Origin: Streptomyces sp. TLI_053
GTDB lineage: Bacteria > Actinomycetota > Actinomycetes > Streptomycetales > Streptomycetaceae
Direction of reading: 5' to 3'
DNA: 64,000 nt
Assembly (NCBI RefSeq): GCF_900105395.1
Contig: NZ_LT629775.1
Coordinates: forward strand, 124,001-188,000
Positions 19,283-26,944 of this stretch are shown here, piece after piece. The notes below the pieces were generated by a model, which saw only the letters and a list, made by a program, of their open reading frames with translations, had not been told where the DNA came from and did not search any database. Both the position numbers and the translations under genes were made by a program. Every line of letters begins with the position of its first letter. Within the stretch, counting starts at the first letter, position 1.

Positions 19283-19495
19283 TCACAGAGGTTCAGCCTC
19301 CACGTGGAGGTTACGTCGGATATCTTCGGGGAGCGAGAACGCGAGGTGCTCGACGGCGGTCTTGACCGACTCCGTCCCGCCGTCGCCGCGCTGCGTGAGC
19401 ATATTCCGGACTTCGCCCTGCTGGGCGGAACCCTCGCCGAGTGCGACCATGTCGGCGACAGCCGGGCAGAATCCTCCGCCAAGTACCGACTGCAT
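19283..19495 (-). CDS. Possible small protein between the exporter and the terpene cyclase
   Basis: This 70-codon frame has a balanced, folded-looking composition (GEVRNMLTQRGDGG, VKTAVEHLAFSLPEDIRR), unlike the Arg/Pro-rich frames of random high-GC DNA. The frame continues upstream without an ATG (ending ADRSGEDLEIRAM), so this may be the surviving 3' end of a longer, truncated gene. It sits in the 395-bp gap between the MFS gene and the cyclase, on the operon strand. I do not recognise the family. Confidence 0.35.
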   Translation of the reverse strand: MQSVLGGGFCPAVADMVALGEGSAQQGEVRNMLTQRGDGGTESVKTAVEHLAFSLPEDIRRNLHVEAEPL

Positions 19496-19632
19496 GGCGC
19501 GAATTTCCAGGTCCTCGCCGCTCCGGTCGGCGAGCTGCTATGGACCTCGCCCGCCCTACCGGGCCGCACCACGCGCGCGCAACGGCCGCGGGAGGGCGAG
19601 CAGGACAGGTCGTCTGGGCTGGGCGGGGGTGC

Positions 19633-21087
19633 TCATGGTGCGGTGCTCCGGCGTTTTCCTCGGGGGTGGGTGGCTGCGGCGGCGATGCTGAGCAGAAGGA
19701 TGGTGCTGGCGATCCATGCGGCGGTGTGGAGGCCTTCGATGAAGGCATCTTGTGCGGGTGCGGGCATCCCTGCAGCGGTGGGTGTGCGGGTGGGCTGCGG
19801 GAGTACGGTGAGTGCTCTGGTGAGGGCCGCGCCGAGGACGGCGATGCCGACGGCGCCTGCGACTTCTCTGAGGAGGTCGTTGAAGGCGGCTGCGTTTCCG
19901 GCCTCGTCGACGGGGACGGCGCTCATGATGGCTTCGGTGGCGGGGACGGCTGCCAGTCCCGCTCCGGTGCCTGCGGTGATCGCGAAGGCGTGGAGGTAGG
20001 TGGCGTGGGAGGTGAGCGTGACCTGGGCCAGGGCGGCGAATCCAAGGGCGAGAAGTGCGATGCCGGTGATGAGCACGGTGCGGGGTCCCCATCGGGCTGT
20101 GGCGGGCAGGGCGAGGGCGGTGCCTGCGGCGGCGGCTGCGACGAGGGGCAGGAGGGCGGTTCCCGCTCGGGCGGGTGAGTCGCCGAGGACGAGTTGGAAG
20201 TAGAGGGTGAGGATGTAGAGGGCTCCGTAGAGCGCGAAGAACATGGCGGCGAGCACGAGGGCTGCTGCGCGTGAGGCTGGGTCGCGCACGAGTTGTGGGT
20301 GCAGGGCGGCAGGGCCGCGGCGGCGCCTGGCGAGGGCCCACAGGAGGGGCGCGGCTGCGAGGGCGGTCCAGGTGGCGGGGTGTGTCCAACCGCGGGCGGG
20401 GGCTTCGATGACCGCCCACACGAAGAGGAACAGTCCGGCGGCTGCCGCGGCGAGTGCGACGGGGTCGCAGGGTGTGGGGTGGGAGTGGCGGTGTTCGGGA
20501 AGCCAGGCTTTCGCGCCCACGAGTGCCAGGACGATGACGGGCGGGTTCATCCAGAAGCCGGCGCGCCAGGAGTAGTGCTCGATGAGGAGGCCGCCGACAA
20601 GGGGTCCGGTGAGTCCGCCGATGCCGGCGACGCAGGCCCAGGCGGCGACCGCACGCCGCCGACGGGGGCCGGTGGGGTGGATGGCGGTGATGAGGGAGAG
20701 GGTGGAGGGCATGAACAGGGCACTGCCGGTGCCCATGAGGAAGCGGGCAGCGATGATGTGGCCGGGGGTGTCGGCGAGGGCACCGTAGAGGGACGCGGCC
20801 AGACAGACGGTGAGGCCAGTGGTGAACGCTCGGCGTCGGCCGTGGCGGTCTCCCCAGGCGCCTGCGGCGAGGACTCCGGCGGCCAGGGCCAGGGTGTAGG
20901 CATCGGCGATCCAGTGCACTTCGGTCGGACTGGGCTGGAGGTCGGCCTGGAGACCGGGAAGCGCGGTGTTCATGACAGTGGTGTCGAGTCCGACTAGGCC
21001 CAGTCCTGTGCACAGGACGGCCACCGCGGCGCCGGGCCGGCGGGTGGTGAGGGGAGGCGGGTGGGTGGCGGCGGGTGGGCTCGTCAT
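19633..21087 (-). CDS. MFS drug/metabolite exporter, EmrB/QacA type
   Basis: This 484-residue membrane protein is predicted to have 14 transmembrane helices, with the DHA2-family start (GLGLVGLDTTVMNTALPGLQ). The motif-A-like loop is GAWGDRHGRRRAF. Hydrophobic helices rich in Ala, Leu and Gly repeat throughout. It would work as a proton-driven antiporter in the cytoplasmic membrane. It follows the prenyl diphosphate synthase by 40 bp on the same strand, within the terpenoid operon, so export of the terpene product or its derivative is the natural inference. The substrate cannot be read from sequence. Confidence 0.88.
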   Translation of the reverse strand: MTSPPAATHPPPLTTRRPGAAVAVLCTGLGLVGLDTTVMNTALPGLQADLQPSPTEVHWIADAYTLALAAGVLAAGAWGDRHGRRRAFTTGLTVCLAASLYGALADTPGHIIAARFLMGTGSALFMPSTLSLITAIHPTGPRRRRAVAAWACVAGIGGLTGPLVGGLLIEHYSWRAGFWMNPPVIVLALVGAKAWLPEHRHSHPTPCDPVALAAAAAGLFLFVWAVIEAPARGWTHPATWTALAAAPLLWALARRRRGPAALHPQLVRDPASRAAALVLAAMFFALYGALYILTLYFQLVLGDSPARAGTALLPLVAAAAAGTALALPATARWGPRTVLITGIALLALGFAALAQVTLTSHATYLHAFAITAGTGAGLAAVPATEAIMSAVPVDEAGNAAAFNDLLREVAGAVGIAVLGAALTRALTVLPQPTRTPTAAGMPAPAQDAFIEGLHTAAWIASTILLLSIAAAATHPRGKRRSTAP

Positions 21088-21127
21088 GGTCTTCCTCGGT
21101 GCGTCCTGGGGGCGGCTGGGGGTGGGG

Positions 21128-22183
21128 TTAGGTCATGCGGTCGGTGAGGCGGTGGACCATCTGCTGCAGGAGAGCTTGGGTCTGGGGTCGGACCTGGGTG
21201 TGCTGGAGGGCTCGAAGGGCGCGGTCGCAGCGGTCGCGGATCATCTGTTCCACTGCGTCCCGGGCGCCCGTGGCTTCCAGGACGTCGCGGATGGCTGTGG
21301 CTGCGGTGGGGGTGAGCTCGGGGGTTCCGAGGTGGCTGCGCAGGAGATGTTCTTGGTCGGGGGTGGCGTGGGCGAGGGCGGTGGCGATGAGGACGGTGTG
21401 CTTGCCGTCGCGGAGGTCTTCGAGGGTGGATTTGCCTGTGTGTTGGGGATCGCCGAAGACGCCGAGGAGATCGTCGCGGAGCTGGAAGGCTTCGCCGAGG
21501 GGCAGGGCGTAGGCGGTGAGGGTGGCGAGGAGGGATGGGGCGGCTCCGGCGAGGCTGGCGCCGAGGTGAAGGGGGCGTTCGATAGTGTATTTGGCGGTTT
21601 TGTACCGTATGACGCGCCAGGGCAGGGTGGCATCGGGGGTGGGTTGGCCGGCGGCGTGGAGGTCGAGGTACTGGCCTATGAGGGTTTCGGTGCGCAGGGC
21701 GTTGAGTATGGGCCAGGTGGCTGCGAGGTTGTCAGCATCGTTGCCGGTGGCGTGGAGGAGGTCGTAGGACCAGCCGAAGGCGAGGTCGCCGAGGAGGATG
21801 GCGGCGTTGATGCCGAAGGTGTCGGGGTCGGGGCGGTGGGCGTGGAGAGCGGCGAGAGCGCGGTGTGCGGTGGGGCGACCGCGTCGGGTGGCACTGTTGT
21901 CCATGATGTCGTCGTGGATGAGGGCGAAGGCGTGAAACAACTCCAGTGAGGCGGCCACGCGGTAGACGAGGGGCGGTGGCTCCCGGTCAGTGGCGGTGTA
22001 CCAGCCGGTGACGCACATCAGGGGGCGGATGCGTTTGCCGCCTGCGGCGAGGTGGTCCCGCAACAGGCTGATGAACAGGTCTAGTTCGGGCAGTTCTGCG
22101 GAGTTTTCTTGGGTGTGCAGGAAGTCTTCGAGGAGGGTGTCGACCCTATGGCGGATCAGGCCAGCGTCGGTGGTAAGGGTCAT
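21128..22183 (-). CDS. Polyprenyl diphosphate synthase (GGPP synthase-like)
   Basis: This trans-isoprenyl diphosphate synthase condenses IPP with allylic diphosphates to give a long-chain prenyl diphosphate. The first aspartate-rich motif is LIHDDIMD and the second is QLRDDLLGVFGD. The IPP-binding segment GGKRIRPLM and the conserved KTAKYTIERPL are also visible. At 351 residues it matches actinobacterial GGPP synthases. I chose the ATG at 22183; the frame is open for 61 more codons, but those are Ser/Pro/Lys-rich and not family-like. It provides the substrate for the operon's cyclase from the IPP made by the upstream mevalonate genes. Product length (C15, C20 or C25) is set by residues before the first DDxxD and cannot be fixed by eye. 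Confidence 0.9.
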   Translation of the reverse strand: MTLTTDAGLIRHRVDTLLEDFLHTQENSAELPELDLFISLLRDHLAAGGKRIRPLMCVTGWYTATDREPPPLVYRVAASLELFHAFALIHDDIMDNSATRRGRPTAHRALAALHAHRPDPDTFGINAAILLGDLAFGWSYDLLHATGNDADNLAATWPILNALRTETLIGQYLDLHAAGQPTPDATLPWRVIRYKTAKYTIERPLHLGASLAGAAPSLLATLTAYALPLGEAFQLRDDLLGVFGDPQHTGKSTLEDLRDGKHTVLIATALAHATPDQEHLLRSHLGTPELTPTAATAIRDVLEATGARDAVEQMIRDRCDRALRALQHTQVRPQTQALLQQMVHRLTDRMT

Positions 22184-22562
22184 GAGGCGGCCTCGGGGTT
22201 TCGGTCTGGTCGAGGAGGCGCAGGGCTTCGTCCAGGGGTGCTTCGACGATCTTGGCTTCGGGGACGGTACGGACGACCTGTCTGCGGACGGGGACCTGGC
22301 CTTTGGCGTTGCGGCTGGGGACGCCAAAGGCCAGGTTCGCGGGCTTCGCCGGATCGCAGCCGACATGGATCCCGTGATGGCGATTCGCGGCGAATGGGGA
22401 GGGCCGCCGAGTCGGCGCGATGTCGCCGGGAGGTTCTGTCTGGATTTTCGCGCCGGGGTGAGCCCGAGAGGGGCTTCGGACTGCTGTTTCCTAGCGCGGT
22501 ACGGTCAGCAATTCGGGAGCCGAGCGCGCAGCTGGGCAAGCCGATCACCGTTGGTTTCCCGT
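22184..22562. other. Spacer between HMG-CoA reductase and prenyl diphosphate synthase genes, with gene-like fragment
   Basis: This is an unusually long gap inside an otherwise tightly packed operon. It holds a perfect hairpin (separate entry). A minus-strand frame at roughly 22145-22350, overlapping the next gene's start, reads like real protein (VPVRRQVVRTVPEAKIV, EAPLDEALRLLDQ) but has no clear start. It looks like the 3' end of a truncated gene of unknown family. Confidence 0.4.
22294..22336 (-). terminator. Perfect 16-bp inverted repeat between hmgR and the prenyl synthase gene
   Basis: The arms ACCTGGCCTTTGGCGT and ACGCCAAAGGCCAGGT flank an 11-base loop. It could be a factor-independent terminator or attenuator within the operon, or the end structure of a lost mobile element. 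There is no T-tract. Confidence 0.55.
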
Positions 22563-23642
22563 TCATGGGCCCGAGCCGTGCATTCTCAGGCCCTCGCCCG
22601 GCTGGCTTCTGCGTTCGAGGTGGACGTGGGCGCGCATCAGCTCGCCCGGGTTGGTCTGCGCCGCGAGCAGCGACAGCTCGCCGCAGAGCACGGTCGCCGC
22701 CGCGATCACGGCGAGCCGGCGGGCGTTCTCGCCGGGCTCGCGGTCGGCCCGGCAGCCGAGCCGGGCCAGGTTGGTCTCCACGAAGGCGAGCCCCTTGCCG
22801 TTGCCGACCGTGCCGACGATCAGGTTCGGCAGGGTGCAGGCGAAGTACAGGTCGCCGTCGCGGTCCTCGGCCATCACGACGCCCTGCGAGCCCTCGACGA
22901 TGTTGGCCGCGTCCTGGCCGGTGGCCAGGTAGAAGCCGAGCAGCATGTTCGCGAAGTGGGCGTTCGCCGAGCGGATGCCGCCGGCGAGCAGGGTGCCGAG
23001 CATGTTCTTGCGGATGTTCAGCTGGACGATCTTCGCCGCCGTGGTGTGCAGCACCCCGGTGACGACCTCGCGCGGCACCAGCAGCTCGGTCACCACGTTC
23101 TTGCCGCGGCCGAGGATGCCGTTGACCGCGGTGGCCTTCTTGTCGGTGCAGTAGTTCCCCGAGATCGACCCGTAGGAGATGCCGGGGACGGTCTGCAGCA
23201 GGTGCTGCAGCAGCACGTCGGAGGCGAGGGTGGCCATGTTGTGCCCGGAGGCGTCGCCGGTGGTGAACTCGAACCGGACGAACAGCAGGTTGGCGTTGAT
23301 CTCGTGCCGGACGCCGACGAGTTCGGCGAACCGGCTGCACCCGCGCACCACCTCCTGCAGCTCCGCGAAGCGGTCCCGGATGCTCCGGGCGGCGGCCAGC
23401 GCCGTCCCCGCGTCGGTCGCCTCGACCAGCACCGAGCGGGTCATCCGCTCGTCCACCAGGGTGGCGACGATGCCCTGCTCGGCGAGCATCGAGACCTTGG
23501 CGCCCCGGCCCACCGAGGGCCACAGGGGTGACTCGTAGGTGGCCAGCGGGACATGGGTCTCGGTGGTGGTGACGTTGCCCGAGATGCGCACCGGACCTAC
23601 CCAGCGCATGGGGACGCCGGCGATGGCGTCGATGTCGGTCAT
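22563..23642 (-). CDS. hmgR: HMG-CoA reductase, intact copy
   Basis: It reduces HMG-CoA to mevalonate with NADPH. The 359-residue protein closely follows the class I-type reductases of Streptomyces mevalonate clusters. Visible landmarks are MRWVGPVRISGNV at the N-terminus, EINANLLFVRFEFTTGDASG, the catalytic-Lys segment SGNYCTDKKATAVNG, the Asp segment ATGQDAANIVEGSQG, and TVGNGKG. The start at 23642 has GGAGG seven bases upstream. In related operons this gene lies between the IPP isomerase and HMG-CoA synthase genes. Here it stands four genes further on, between the ACP and the prenyl synthase, flanked by two gaps of about 380 bp. A deleted relative occupies the usual slot (26528-26944). This copy was probably inserted or acquired separately. 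Confidence 0.95.
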   Translation of the reverse strand: MTDIDAIAGVPMRWVGPVRISGNVTTTETHVPLATYESPLWPSVGRGAKVSMLAEQGIVATLVDERMTRSVLVEATDAGTALAAARSIRDRFAELQEVVRGCSRFAELVGVRHEINANLLFVRFEFTTGDASGHNMATLASDVLLQHLLQTVPGISYGSISGNYCTDKKATAVNGILGRGKNVVTELLVPREVVTGVLHTTAAKIVQLNIRKNMLGTLLAGGIRSANAHFANMLLGFYLATGQDAANIVEGSQGVVMAEDRDGDLYFACTLPNLIVGTVGNGKGLAFVETNLARLGCRADREPGENARRLAVIAAATVLCGELSLLAAQTNPGELMRAHVHLERRSQPGEGLRMHGSGP

Positions 23643-24030
23643 GGGGTGCCTCCGGAGGTCGTCCCGATGCGGCGGCACCGGGCAGATGGTGGTTCTGGTG
23701 CTGTGGTTCTGGTGCGGACTTTCTGTCGGGCGGGTGCCGTGTTGCCGACTGCTTCTGCGGGGCCGCACGGGGGTGGGCCGGCGGCGTGCTGCGAACGTCC
23801 CGACCGTGGTGTCGTGGCGAGAGGGGATTCTCGCCGCCGGGCCGGTTTCCAGGGCCCGGGCCTGCGGGCGGCCGCAGGCTGTGTGCCGTAGGGTTCTGGC
23901 CTCGCTCGGGTTTCCATTTCGTGGTCGTCTCGGGTTCGTGGCGGGCAGCGCCGGCTGTCGTCTGTGCGGTGGGGCGTCGGGTGTTCGAGTTCCTGTGCTC
24001 GGCGCTGGTCTGCGTCCGTGCCGAGTCGGT
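23643..24030. other. Spacer upstream of the intact hmgR
   Basis: No gene is supported in this 388-bp gap. The minus-strand frames are Arg/Pro-rich. Together with 22184-22562 it brackets hmgR with non-coding DNA inside an otherwise compact operon. It may carry a promoter for hmgR. Confidence 0.4.
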
Positions 24031-24273
24031 TCAGTTCGTACGCTTGTTGCGGAGGAGTCGGGCCGTCGCGTCGATGTTCCCTGCGTGGGCGAGTTCCTCG
24101 GCGGAGATGTCGATCTTGTAGTGCCGGGAGAGTATGACGGCGAGTTCGACGAGTACGAGGGAGTCCAGGTCGAGGCTGTCGTAGGTGGTGGTGGCGGTGA
24201 TCGGGCCGGGGACCGTGAACTCGTCGGTCAGCAAGGTGATCAGGTGGGCCTGGGGTGTGGGGGCAGGGGGCAT
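24031..24273 (-). CDS. Acyl carrier protein
   Basis: This 80-residue carrier protein of the phosphopantetheine-binding family has the modification serine at residue 38 in the motif DLDSLVLVEL. Helices I-III are recognisable (HLITLLTDEF, LVLVELAVILSRHY, SAEELAHAG). It needs a phosphopantetheinyl transferase for activity; none is in the window. It sits 44 bp downstream of the KASIII-type gene on the same strand. The pair could form a mini condensation system using malonyl-ACP, unusual in a mevalonate operon, where the NphT7 enzyme uses malonyl-CoA. Alternatively it may serve a tailoring reaction. Confidence 0.88.
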   Translation of the reverse strand: MPPAPTPQAHLITLLTDEFTVPGPITATTTYDSLDLDSLVLVELAVILSRHYKIDISAEELAHAGNIDATARLLRNKRTN

Positions 24274-24317
24274 GGCTTCCCGTTCGTGGTGCGGGGCGTG
24301 GGGACGGGTCCGAAGGG

Positions 24318-25352
24318 TCAGGGTGGGGAGACGGAGGGCCACAGCAGGGCTGCGGAGCCCCAGGTGAGTCCGCCGCCGAAGGCGGTGAGGAGGACTGTGT
24401 CGCCAGGGGTCAGCGCGCCGCGCCGGTGGGCGTCGTCGAGGGCGAGGGGGATGGAGGCGGCGGAGGTGTTGCCGACTCGGTCCAGGTGTACGGCGGCGCG
24501 TTGTAGCGGGATGCCCAGGTCGCGTGCGAGTGCGGTCAGGATGCGCAGGTTCGCCTGATGGCCGACGAGGTGGTCGACCTGTTCGACGGGCCAGCCCAGG
24601 CGGTCGAGCACGGTCCTGCAGGAGTCGGCCATGCGGGTGACCGCCTGTGTGAACACCTGTCTGCCGTCCATGGCGAAGTAGTGGGAGTCGGGGTTTGGTT
24701 CGCCCGGTGTGGTGCGCTGGCGCGATCCGCCGGCCGGGACGGTGATCAGCTCGTAGTGGGTGCCGTCGGAGCCGAGGTCGAAGGCGCGGAGGACCCCGGG
24801 CTGGTCCCGATCGGCGGTGGCCTCCAGGACGACGGCCCCGGCTCCGTCGCCGAAGATCACCGCGGTGGTGCGGTCGCCCGGGTTGAGGATGGTGGAGTAG
24901 GTCTCGGCGCCGATCACCAGGATGCGGCGGGCCTGCCCTGCGGCAATCTGGCCTGCCGCGGCGGCCAGCGCGTACAGGAAGCCCGAGCACACGGCGGCGA
25001 TATCGTAGGCGGCGCAGTGGCCGAGGCCCAGTCGTGCGGCGATCTGGGGGGCGGTGGCGGGGCAGGGCTGGTCAGGGGTGGTGGTGGCCAGGATGACCGC
25101 GTCGACGGTGCCGGGTTCGGCGGGCAGGCGGGCCGATCGCAGGGCGCGGGCGGCGGCTTCGAGTGCCAGGTCGCTGGTGGCGGTTCCGGGCTCGGCCCAG
25201 TGGCGCGTCTTGATGCCGGTGCGGGTGGTGATCCACTCGTCGGTGGTGGCCAGGAGCTCGGCCAGGTCGTCGTTGGTGACGGTACGGGGCGGTACGTGGC
25301 TTCCCAGTCCGGTCAGGGCCGCGTAGCGAGGGCGCTCGGGGGGTTTGGTCAT
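24318..25352 (-). CDS. KASIII-type condensing enzyme, NphT7-like acetoacetyl-CoA synthase candidate
   Basis: This 344-residue thiolase-fold enzyme has the KASIII catalytic triad: Cys122 (AAVCSGF), His265 (VGHQANLR) and Asn295 (RVGNTSAAS). The segments ILNPGDRTT and FGDGAGAVVL are shared with NphT7. In Streptomyces sp. CL190 NphT7 makes acetoacetyl-CoA from acetyl-CoA and malonyl-CoA and is part of the mevalonate cluster. The gene lies six bases after the HMG-CoA synthase gene, the enzyme that consumes acetoacetyl-CoA, and no thiolase gene is seen, so the same role is likely. The ACP gene immediately downstream leaves open a FabH-like reaction with malonyl-ACP. Confidence 0.88.
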   Translation of the reverse strand: MTKPPERPRYAALTGLGSHVPPRTVTNDDLAELLATTDEWITTRTGIKTRHWAEPGTATSDLALEAAARALRSARLPAEPGTVDAVILATTTPDQPCPATAPQIAARLGLGHCAAYDIAAVCSGFLYALAAAAGQIAAGQARRILVIGAETYSTILNPGDRTTAVIFGDGAGAVVLEATADRDQPGVLRAFDLGSDGTHYELITVPAGGSRQRTTPGEPNPDSHYFAMDGRQVFTQAVTRMADSCRTVLDRLGWPVEQVDHLVGHQANLRILTALARDLGIPLQRAAVHLDRVGNTSAASIPLALDDAHRRGALTPGDTVLLTAFGGGLTWGSAALLWPSVSPP

Positions 25353-25358
25353 GGTGGG

Positions 25359-26531
25359 TCACCGCGGGGTGTAGATGCGTTTGTGGCCGGTCAGGGCGGC
25401 GAGTCGGAAGGGTCCGGTGGTCTGCGGGGGCAGGGGGTGGTCGCCGCCGTCGGTGGGCAGCTGTGTCTCGTGCAGGTCGCGGTAGCGGGCGTAGGTGAGT
25501 GCCTGGCGGCGGTCGACGACGGTGCGGTGGGCGGTGCGGCGCAGGTGGCGGCGGTATCCGGGGACGACGGTGCCGGCGAAGAACTCCGCGACGCTGCCTG
25601 AGCCGTAGCTCATCAGGCCCACTGGTTGTCCGGTCAGGTCGTCGGCGTGGTCGAGGAGCCCGGCCAGGGCCAGGTACATCGAGGCGGTGTAGCTGTTGCC
25701 GAGTTGGGTGTTGTAGGCGGTGGTGCAGGTGAGGGCGGTCGTTGCCGGGTGCTCACTCTGGTGGCCGCAGTGCCGTAGGAGGTGTCGGTGGGCTTTGTGG
25801 GCCATGGTGGTGAATGGCTGGTGGTAGCAGATCGCGGCGAAGTCGCCCAGGGGCCGGCCGCCGTGCTTGGTGTAGTCGTTCCAGGTCCCCTCCAGTGCCT
25901 GGAGGTAGGCGCTGATGGATTCCTGCCCGTTGACCAGGGCGGTCGACAGGTAGTTGGGGCGCCAGAAGTCCATGATGTCCGCGGTGTACAGGCCGGAGGG
26001 ATGTTCGATGCGCAGGAGTGCGGGGTCGGCTGCCACCAGCAGGGCTACGGCCGCGGCTCCCTGGGTGGCTTCGCCGGGGCTGTCGAGCGGGTAGCGGCTG
26101 ATGTCGCTGCCGATCACCAGGACCTGCTGGCCGGGGTCCCGGGTGACCAGGGCGAGGGCCAGTTGGAGGCCCGCGGTCGCCGCGTAGCAGGCCTGTTTGA
26201 GTTCGACGACGCGTGTGGCCGCAGGCAGCTCCAGCAGCGAGTGGACGTAGACGCCTGCGGACTTGGACTGGTCGATGGAGGACTCGGTGGCGAACAGGAC
26301 GGTGCGGATGCGGTCCGTGCCGTGGCGTTGGACGACGGGCTGCGCGGCGGTGGCGGCCAGGGTGACGACGTCCTCGTCCGCGGCGGGCACGCTCATGGCC
26401 TGTTGGCCGATGCCGGTGTGGTACTTGGCCAGGCGAGCGCCGTTGTGGGCGGCGAGCGTGGCATGGGTGAGGACGAACTCGGCGCTGGCGAAGGACAGGT
26501 CATGGATGCCGACGGTGGTCCGACGGTTCAT
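25359..26531 (-). CDS. mvaS: HMG-CoA synthase
   Basis: It condenses acetyl-CoA with acetoacetyl-CoA to HMG-CoA. It is 390 residues long with the nucleophilic Cys115 (ELKQACYAATAGL), a catalytic Glu candidate at 83 (FATESSIDQSKS) and a His at 237 (CYHQPFTTMAHK), all in family order. GDFAAICYHQPF and YNTQLGNSYTASMY are further family signatures. Its ATG overlaps the stop of the preceding HMG-CoA-reductase relic by ATGA, so translation is probably coupled to that short frame. The KASIII-type gene follows after six bases. Confidence 0.95.
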   Translation of the reverse strand: MNRRTTVGIHDLSFASAEFVLTHATLAAHNGARLAKYHTGIGQQAMSVPAADEDVVTLAATAAQPVVQRHGTDRIRTVLFATESSIDQSKSAGVYVHSLLELPAATRVVELKQACYAATAGLQLALALVTRDPGQQVLVIGSDISRYPLDSPGEATQGAAAVALLVAADPALLRIEHPSGLYTADIMDFWRPNYLSTALVNGQESISAYLQALEGTWNDYTKHGGRPLGDFAAICYHQPFTTMAHKAHRHLLRHCGHQSEHPATTALTCTTAYNTQLGNSYTASMYLALAGLLDHADDLTGQPVGLMSYGSGSVAEFFAGTVVPGYRRHLRRTAHRTVVDRRQALTYARYRDLHETQLPTDGGDHPLPPQTTGPFRLAALTGHKRIYTPR

Positions 26532-26944
26532 CGGTGTGCTTCTTCCGATTCGAAGTGGCTGACCTGGCGATCGGTCCGCAGGTGCGCCCGCACGGGTTCG
26601 CTCGGGTTGGTGTGCACGGCCGGCAGAGGCAGTCCGCCGTGCGGTGTGGCCGCGGCCGCGAGGCCGGTTGTCCGACGCGGCTTGTGGCCCGTTTCGTGGT
26701 GCTCACGGCAGGTGAGGCGGCTCAGGCCAACCTCCGCTGAACGGGTCTTCTCGTCGGCCGTGGTGGTGGCGATGGCGCGGGGGGCCGTCCGCGACGGCCG
26801 TGCGCCGGTCGGCACGAACGGCCGCAGGAGCGATCGGTGCGTTGCCGGCAGGGCCCTTCTCTCGCCCTCGGGTCTGTTGCCGGAGATGGGCCGTGTGTCC
26901 ATTCCGTCCAGGGGTGTGTATGTGGCGGCTGTGGGGGCGTTCAT
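26528..26944 (-). pseudogene. Internally deleted HMG-CoA reductase relic, in frame (138 codons)
   Basis: This short frame fits exactly between the isomerase and HMG-CoA synthase genes, with ATGA overlaps at both ends. It aligns without gaps from its start codon to the intact reductase of this operon. ISGN is at residues 20-23 in both, then AT, S, L, P, V, GA, S, A, I, T and DE coincide; I count 19 identities in residues 20-65. After about residue 72 the alignment jumps to intact residues about 298-338: relic RRTTGLAAAAT and TNPSEPVRAH match RRLAVIAAAT and TNPGELMRAH. About 218 residues, including the catalytic Lys and Asp segments, are missing, so it cannot be an active reductase. Related operons keep hmgR in exactly this slot. 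It may survive only to couple translation, or it may be a young pseudogene. Confidence 0.75.
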
